Under the pieces are notes generated by a model. That model saw only the letters and a program-made list of their open reading frames with translations. It had not been told where the DNA came from and searched no databases. A stretch of 63,124 nucleotides of DNA, from the NCBI GenBank assembly GCA_903881665.1, contig CAIRUC010000029.1:1-63124 (forward strand), in the 5' to 3' direction. Shown in pieces: positions 59,574-63,124 of the stretch (its first letter is position 1; each line of letters starts with the position of its first letter). This DNA comes from an uncultured Bacteroidota bacterium. GTDB lineage: Bacteria; Bacteroidota; Bacteroidia; AKYH767-A; OLB10. The translations under genes were made by a program, and so were the position numbers.

Positions 59574-61694
59574 ATGTCGGATTTGATAAAATGGATTGCT
59601 CTCGAAACGGGCATCGAATTTCATCCTGTTCAAAAAACAATTGCTCTATTCAAAGAAGGCGCTACCATCCCCTTTATTGCACGCTATCGTAAAGAGGCAA
59701 CAGGCAGCCTCAATGAGGTTGAAATTTCTGAAATCAAGAAGCTACTTTCGCTTTATGAGGAGCTCGAGAAGCGAAAATTAACGGTTCTCGCGGCTATCGA
59801 GGAGCAGGGTAAATTAACCGATGGATTACGAAGCGCAATAATTGCTAGTCGTACAGCCACCGAACTCGAGGATATATACCTACCCTACAAGCAAAAGCGT
59901 AAGACGAAGGCTTCTATTGCCCGTGAAAACGGATTAGAACCGTTGGCCCTATATATCATGGAACAGCATAATGGTCCTTTGAACGATAAAGCCAAGTCGT
60001 TTGTAAAATATAAAGTAACTTCTATTGAAGATGCTTTTGAAGGCGCTCGACATATCATTGCTGAAATGATTAACGAAAATGCCGATGCGCGTAATGTAAT
60101 CAGAAATTTATTTCAGCGCGAAGGTGTCATCTCTTCGTCGGTTATTAAATCGAAAACCGAAGAAGCTGCGAAGTATAAAGATTATTTCAATAGTCGCGAG
60201 AAACTGGCTCGTTGTCCTTCGCACCGCTTCTTAGCTATCATGCGTGGAGCTAACGAGGGATTTTTACGAATAGGCATCACTCCCGAAGATGAATCGAAAG
60301 CCATTCAAGTATTAGAACGTCGTTTTGTTAAAGGTTATTCGCCAAGTTCAGAGCAAGTTCGGCTAGCCGTAACCGATAGTTATAATCGTTTGCTTGCTCC
60401 GTCCATCGAAACCGAGTTCTTTAATAGCCAGAAAGAAAAGGCCGATAAAGAAGCGATTGCCGTTTTCTCAAATAATTTAATGCAGTTGCTATTGGCAGCT
60501 CCTCTAGGACAAAAGACGGTATTGGCTATCGATCCCGGTTATCGTTCGGGATGTAAATGTGTTTGCCTCGATAAGCAAGGTAACCTACTGCATAATGAGA
60601 CGATCTATCCTCACCCACCCCAGTCGCAAACAAAGCAGGCCGCCGCTAAAATCTTGCAGCTTTGTGAAATCTATAAAATAGAAGCAATAGCTATTGGAAA
60701 TGGTACGGCGGGACGAGAAACTGAAACTTTCATTCAGAGTTTGCGCTTCAAAGAAAGCTTGCAAGTATATGTGGTGAGTGAGCAAGGTGCATCGATCTAT
60801 TCGGCATCGCCGATTGCAAGAGATGAGTTCCCTGAGTACGATGTGACGGTGCGAGGCGCCGTATCTATCGGGCGACGATTGATGGATCCATTGGCGGAGT
60901 TGGTAAAAATTGATGCGAAGTCGATTGGCGTCGGACAGTACCAGCACGATGTAGATCAATCGATGCTTAAAACGGGACTCGATGAAATTGTAGAACGAGC
61001 AGTGAACTCTGTAGGAGTAAATTTAAATACGGCGAGTAAACATTTGTTAACCTACGTATCTGGAATTGGTCCTTTGTTAGCCCAAAATATTGTTGCGTTA
61101 CGCAAAGAACAAGGACCGTTTAGATCGCGTAAGCAGCTAAAGCACGTGCCACGCCTCGGCGACAAAGCCTTTGAACAATGTGCAGGATTTTTAAGAATTC
61201 GTGAAGGTGAAAACCTCCTCGACAATACTTCGGTACACCCTGAACGTTATGAGCTAGTAGAAAAGATGGCCAAAGATGCAGGTGTTAAATTGGAAGATCT
61301 GATACATAAAGAAGAAATCCGAAAAAGCATCGACTTAAAGAAATACATCAACCAAGAAATCGGTTTACCTACGCTCAACGATATCATAGAAGCATTGGCA
61401 AAACCGGGACTAGATCCACGCAGTAAAATAAAGATTTTTGAATTTGCCAAAGGCATAACCAAACCCGAACATTTAGAAATCGGAATGCGTGTTCCGGGTA
61501 TCGTAACCAATATTACACGCTTCGGAGCCTTTGTCGATATTGGTGTAAAACAAGACGGACTAGTGCATCTCAGCAATATGGCAGACCGCTTCATCACCGA
61601 TCCTTCTGAAGTAGTAAAACTAAATCAGCAAGTGATGGTAAAAGTGCTGGAAGTAGATATTGCGAGGAAGAGGATTGGGTTGAGCATGAAATAA
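59574..61694 (+). CDS. tex: Tex family RNA-binding transcriptional accessory protein
   Basis: A 706-residue nucleic-acid-binding protein, homologue of eukaryotic Spt6. Domains in order: an N-terminal helical region (1-180, FIARYRKEATGSLNEVEI, ELEDIYLPYKQKRKTKA); a YqgF-like RNase H fold (about 320-430, VLAIDPGYRSGCKCVCLD); two HhH motifs (LNTASKHLLTYVSGIGPLLAQNIVALRKEQG); and a C-terminal S1 domain (about 635-706, RVPGIVTNITRFGAFVDIGVKQDGLVHLS). Length is at the short end of the family but complete. It is 12 bp downstream of the S4 gene and co-transcribed with it. No divergence is noted. Confidence 0.96.
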   Translation: MSDLIKWIALETGIEFHPVQKTIALFKEGATIPFIARYRKEATGSLNEVEISEIKKLLSLYEELEKRKLTVLAAIEEQGKLTDGLRSAIIASRTATELEDIYLPYKQKRKTKASIARENGLEPLALYIMEQHNGPLNDKAKSFVKYKVTSIEDAFEGARHIIAEMINENADARNVIRNLFQREGVISSSVIKSKTEEAAKYKDYFNSREKLARCPSHRFLAIMRGANEGFLRIGITPEDESKAIQVLERRFVKGYSPSSEQVRLAVTDSYNRLLAPSIETEFFNSQKEKADKEAIAVFSNNLMQLLLAAPLGQKTVLAIDPGYRSGCKCVCLDKQGNLLHNETIYPHPPQSQTKQAAAKILQLCEIYKIEAIAIGNGTAGRETETFIQSLRFKESLQVYVVSEQGASIYSASPIARDEFPEYDVTVRGAVSIGRRLMDPLAELVKIDAKSIGVGQYQHDVDQSMLKTGLDEIVERAVNSVGVNLNTASKHLLTYVSGIGPLLAQNIVALRKEQGPFRSRKQLKHVPRLGDKAFEQCAGFLRIREGENLLDNTSVHPERYELVEKMAKDAGVKLEDLIHKEEIRKSIDLKKYINQEIGLPTLNDIIEALAKPGLDPRSKIKIFEFAKGITKPEHLEIGMRVPGIVTNITRFGAFVDIGVKQDGLVHLSNMADRFITDPSEVVKLNQQVMVKVLEVDIARKRIGLSMK

Positions 61695-61784
61695 TGTGAT
61701 AATGTGATAATGGAGCGAAGCTCATTTGATTCGAAATTGAAAATTGAATATCTATATTGCCGAAAAACAATATGGGAACAACAT

Positions 61785-61818
61785 TAGCAAATTATCTAAC
61801 TAGCAAATTAGCAAATTA
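61785..61818. repeat. Three short direct copies of TAGCAAATTA
   Basis: Copies at 61785, 61801 and 61809 (the last two overlap by 2 bases). The third runs into the stop codon of the following minus-strand gene. They lie in a short gap with a TGTGATAA duplication near 61696. Probably slipped-strand noise. Confidence 0.4.
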
Positions 61819-62871
61819 TTTCTCCACTCGTGCCAACGCATCTTTCGCCAAAGGATAATCTTTGCGTACATCGATAGCTCGGCGGTAGTCTTGAGCGGCA
61901 GCGGCGATATTACCTAAAGCTTCGTAGCATAATCCCCTGTTATAAATTGCTTCTGCGTAGTTAGGATCTACGTTAATAGCATCGGTATAATGCTTGATGG
62001 CTTGATCATACACTTTCAAATATTCGTAGTGTACATAACCTAAGGCAAAATGCGCTTTAATGGCATTCTTATTTATCTGCACACAGCTGGTATAATCTTG
62101 AATCGCTTTATCGAAATCGTGTTCAACTTCTTGGTGATATAATCCCCTGCCGTAGAAAGCATCGGTACTCTTCGGATTCACACGAATTGCAGCATCGTAA
62201 TATTGCAAAGCCAATTTATTGTTACGCGCATGGTGCATCATCGCGATTTGAAGAAATGCATCGTAGTAATCGGCTTTCTGCTCTATTGCTGTTTGAAAAC
62301 TAGATATTGCTTTTGCAGTATCACCCATATCGCGGTAGCACATCCCTTTCATGAAGTAAGCTTTAGAGCTGTTAATGTCGAGTTTAATTACTTTATCGAG
62401 GTTACCTAAAGCATCTTTGTATTGGGTTGCATAAAAAAACAGCTCGGCTAACTTTTGGTAAGCGTCTTTGTTATTTGCATCAAGCGACAAACACTTCTCT
62501 AAAGCAGCTTTCGCCTTTCCCGGTTTACCGGAAGCGAAATAAGCATCACCCAAAGTCACGAAAAAATCGGATTTGGTACTATCCAGCTCTGTAGCCTTAC
62601 CCATATCGAGCAAAGCATTGCCGACATCCATGCGCTGCATATGCAGCTTAGCGCGCTCGTGATACAAAACAGCATTACCGGGCTCTTGTCCGATTTTCAC
62701 ACTCACCTCCGCAATTAACTTCCCAATAGCCGTAGTATCATTTACGGTGACCGCCTTTTTATCCGTTTTTTTATTATCACCTCCACAGCCGGCAAGGATC
62801 AGGAATGCGAAAGCAACAAACGACAAAACGATTGTGCGGATCATACGATGAAGAGAAGAAGAGAATTTCAT
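61816..62871 (-). CDS. TPR-repeat lipoprotein
   Basis: A 351-residue lipoprotein: signal peptide with lipobox ILAGC (Cys29), then a Gly/Lys/Asp-rich linker (GGDNKKTDKK). About eight to nine TPR units follow from residue 55 to the end. Clear units are AVLYHERAKLHMQRMDVGNALLDMGKATELD, SKAYFMKGMCYRDMGDTAKAISSFQTAI and AEAIYNRGLCYEALGNIAAAAQDYRRAI. It is likely an outer- or inner-membrane-anchored scaffold for an envelope complex; the partner is unknown. A promoter element 16 nt before the ATG at 62871 supports that start, although an internal ATG at 62844 is also possible. Confidence 0.88.
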   Translation of the reverse strand: MKFSSSLHRMIRTIVLSFVAFAFLILAGCGGDNKKTDKKAVTVNDTTAIGKLIAEVSVKIGQEPGNAVLYHERAKLHMQRMDVGNALLDMGKATELDSTKSDFFVTLGDAYFASGKPGKAKAALEKCLSLDANNKDAYQKLAELFFYATQYKDALGNLDKVIKLDINSSKAYFMKGMCYRDMGDTAKAISSFQTAIEQKADYYDAFLQIAMMHHARNNKLALQYYDAAIRVNPKSTDAFYGRGLYHQEVEHDFDKAIQDYTSCVQINKNAIKAHFALGYVHYEYLKVYDQAIKHYTDAINVDPNYAEAIYNRGLCYEALGNIAAAAQDYRRAIDVRKDYPLAKDALARVEK

Positions 62872-62887
62872 AGAAATGGTTGAAAGG

Positions 62888-62895
62888 CAAATTTA
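62888..62895 (-). promoter_or_regulatory. -7 promoter element of the TPR lipoprotein gene
   Basis: The minus strand reads TAAATTTG, a perfect TAnnTTTG, 16 nt before the ATG at 62871. Confidence 0.6.
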
Positions 62896-62950
62896 TTGAA
62901 AAAAACAAGAATTGAGGCAGGATGTCCTTACAATCAAAACAAGCTAATAC

Positions 62951-63124
62951 TGGAATTCCAAACAAAAAGTGGACAAAATTTAGCGAAGCTTAAGCAGCAT
63001 TTTTCAAGTTGTTATTAATTAGTTTGTTAAATTCTTTTATGGTTAAGTTGTTTAGTTGTTTGTGCCTTCTATTTGTATTGTAGAAAGTTTCGATGTACTC
63101 AAAAATTGAAAGTTCAGCCTGCTC
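62951..63124 (-). mobile_element. End of an IS3-family insertion element (runs out of window)
   Basis: From about 62951 the sequence TGGAATTCCAAAC followed by AAAAAGTGGACA looks like an IS3/IS150-type terminal inverted repeat (TG start, AAAAAGTGGACA core). It borders a transposase C-terminus. Only the right end is visible, so no target duplication can be checked. Confidence 0.65.
62990..63124 (-). CDS. IS3-family transposase OrfB, C-terminal fragment (5' end outside window)
   Basis: The last 44 codons of a DDE transposase on the minus strand. The text AELSIFEYIETFYNTNRRHKQL is the classical IS3 OrfB end 'A...LFEYIE.FYN..R.H..L', followed by NNLTIKEFNKL and a stop at 62990. The end is intact. 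The stop lies about 40 bases from the presumed inverted repeat, the expected arrangement. Whether the whole element is intact cannot be seen. Confidence 0.85.
   Translation of the reverse strand, partial: EQAELSIFEYIETFYNTNRRHKQLNNLTIKEFNKLINNNLKNAA

Noticed and set aside
61785..61818. Possible CRISPR-like tandem repeat
   Set aside because: Only three 10-base copies, two overlapping, with no regular spacers and no cas genes in the window.
1..63124. tRNA or rRNA genes
   Set aside because: No cloverleaf-like GGTTCGAATCC or rRNA signature was noticed by eye; a tRNAscan/Infernal run would be needed to exclude weak ones.

Overview
The window is AT-rich chromosomal DNA from a member of the Bacteroidota, most likely an environmental relative of the Flavobacteriales or Chitinophagales. 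Four signs support this. Several proteins carry type IX secretion (T9SS) C-terminal sorting domains: three of type A and one of the gliding-associated type B. There is a PorE-like TPR/PD40/OmpA protein. At least nineteen promoters match the Bacteroidota -7 element TAnnTTTG. Many genes belong to Bacteroidota-enriched families (MbnP, DUF2279, DUF6134, DUF6265, a GreA-tail-like family). No tRNA, rRNA, CRISPR array or prophage was recognised. Mobile DNA is limited to an IS3-type end at the right edge.

Layout, left to right. 1-7.4 kb: the 3' part of L-serine dehydratase, queA, two secreted T9SS cargo proteins, a small secreted protein, a one-repeat DUF1456 protein, a GreA-tail-like protein and rnhB. 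7.5-11.6 kb: a polysaccharide export set (flippase, Wzz-like chain-length protein, O-antigen ligase). 11.5-15.9 kb: a SpoIIE-type phosphatase, lpxD and typA. 16-20 kb: an M13 protease and a LytS/LytTR-type two-component pair. 20-31 kb: a large T9SS cargo protein, the PorE-like protein, an M61 peptidase, an SdpI-family protein, a DUF4412-like protein, dipeptidyl peptidase IV, a Bax-inhibitor-1 protein and a DUF6265 protein. 31-37 kb: a TonB-dependent receptor with a small membrane protein upstream of it, folK with a deoxynucleoside kinase, an OmpA protein with calcium-type repeats, and a small unknown. 37-46 kb: a large membrane-anchored propeller protein, a three-gene operon (MauG/MbnH-like dihaem peroxidase, CxxC-bearing barrel protein, MbnP lipoprotein) and a type B T9SS protein. 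46-55 kb: envelope proteins, a phosphohexomutase, an operon of methylcrotonyl-CoA carboxylase beta, a PaaY-like protein and a DUF3052 protein, a patatin, an NlpE-like lipoprotein and an alkyltransferase-like protein. 55-58.6 kb: the classical thrS-infC-rpmI-rplT operon. 58.7-63 kb: a degraded GIY-YIG gene, an S4 protein with tex, a TPR lipoprotein and the IS fragment.

The strongest unusual points are these. infC has no ATG, GTG or TTG start near its conserved N-terminus, and a single ATA is the only plausible start. The MbnH/barrel/MbnP operon has a perfect palindrome just upstream and no methanobactin genes nearby. Four genes have a promoter -7 element only 4-5 nt from the start codon, predicting leaderless transcripts. 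A GIY-YIG gene has decayed through one stop and one frameshift, and REP-like sequence lies on both sides of it. Most of the rest is ordinary housekeeping and envelope biology. I did not find a convincing wholly new system; the MbnH/MbnP-type operon is the best candidate for an under-described one.
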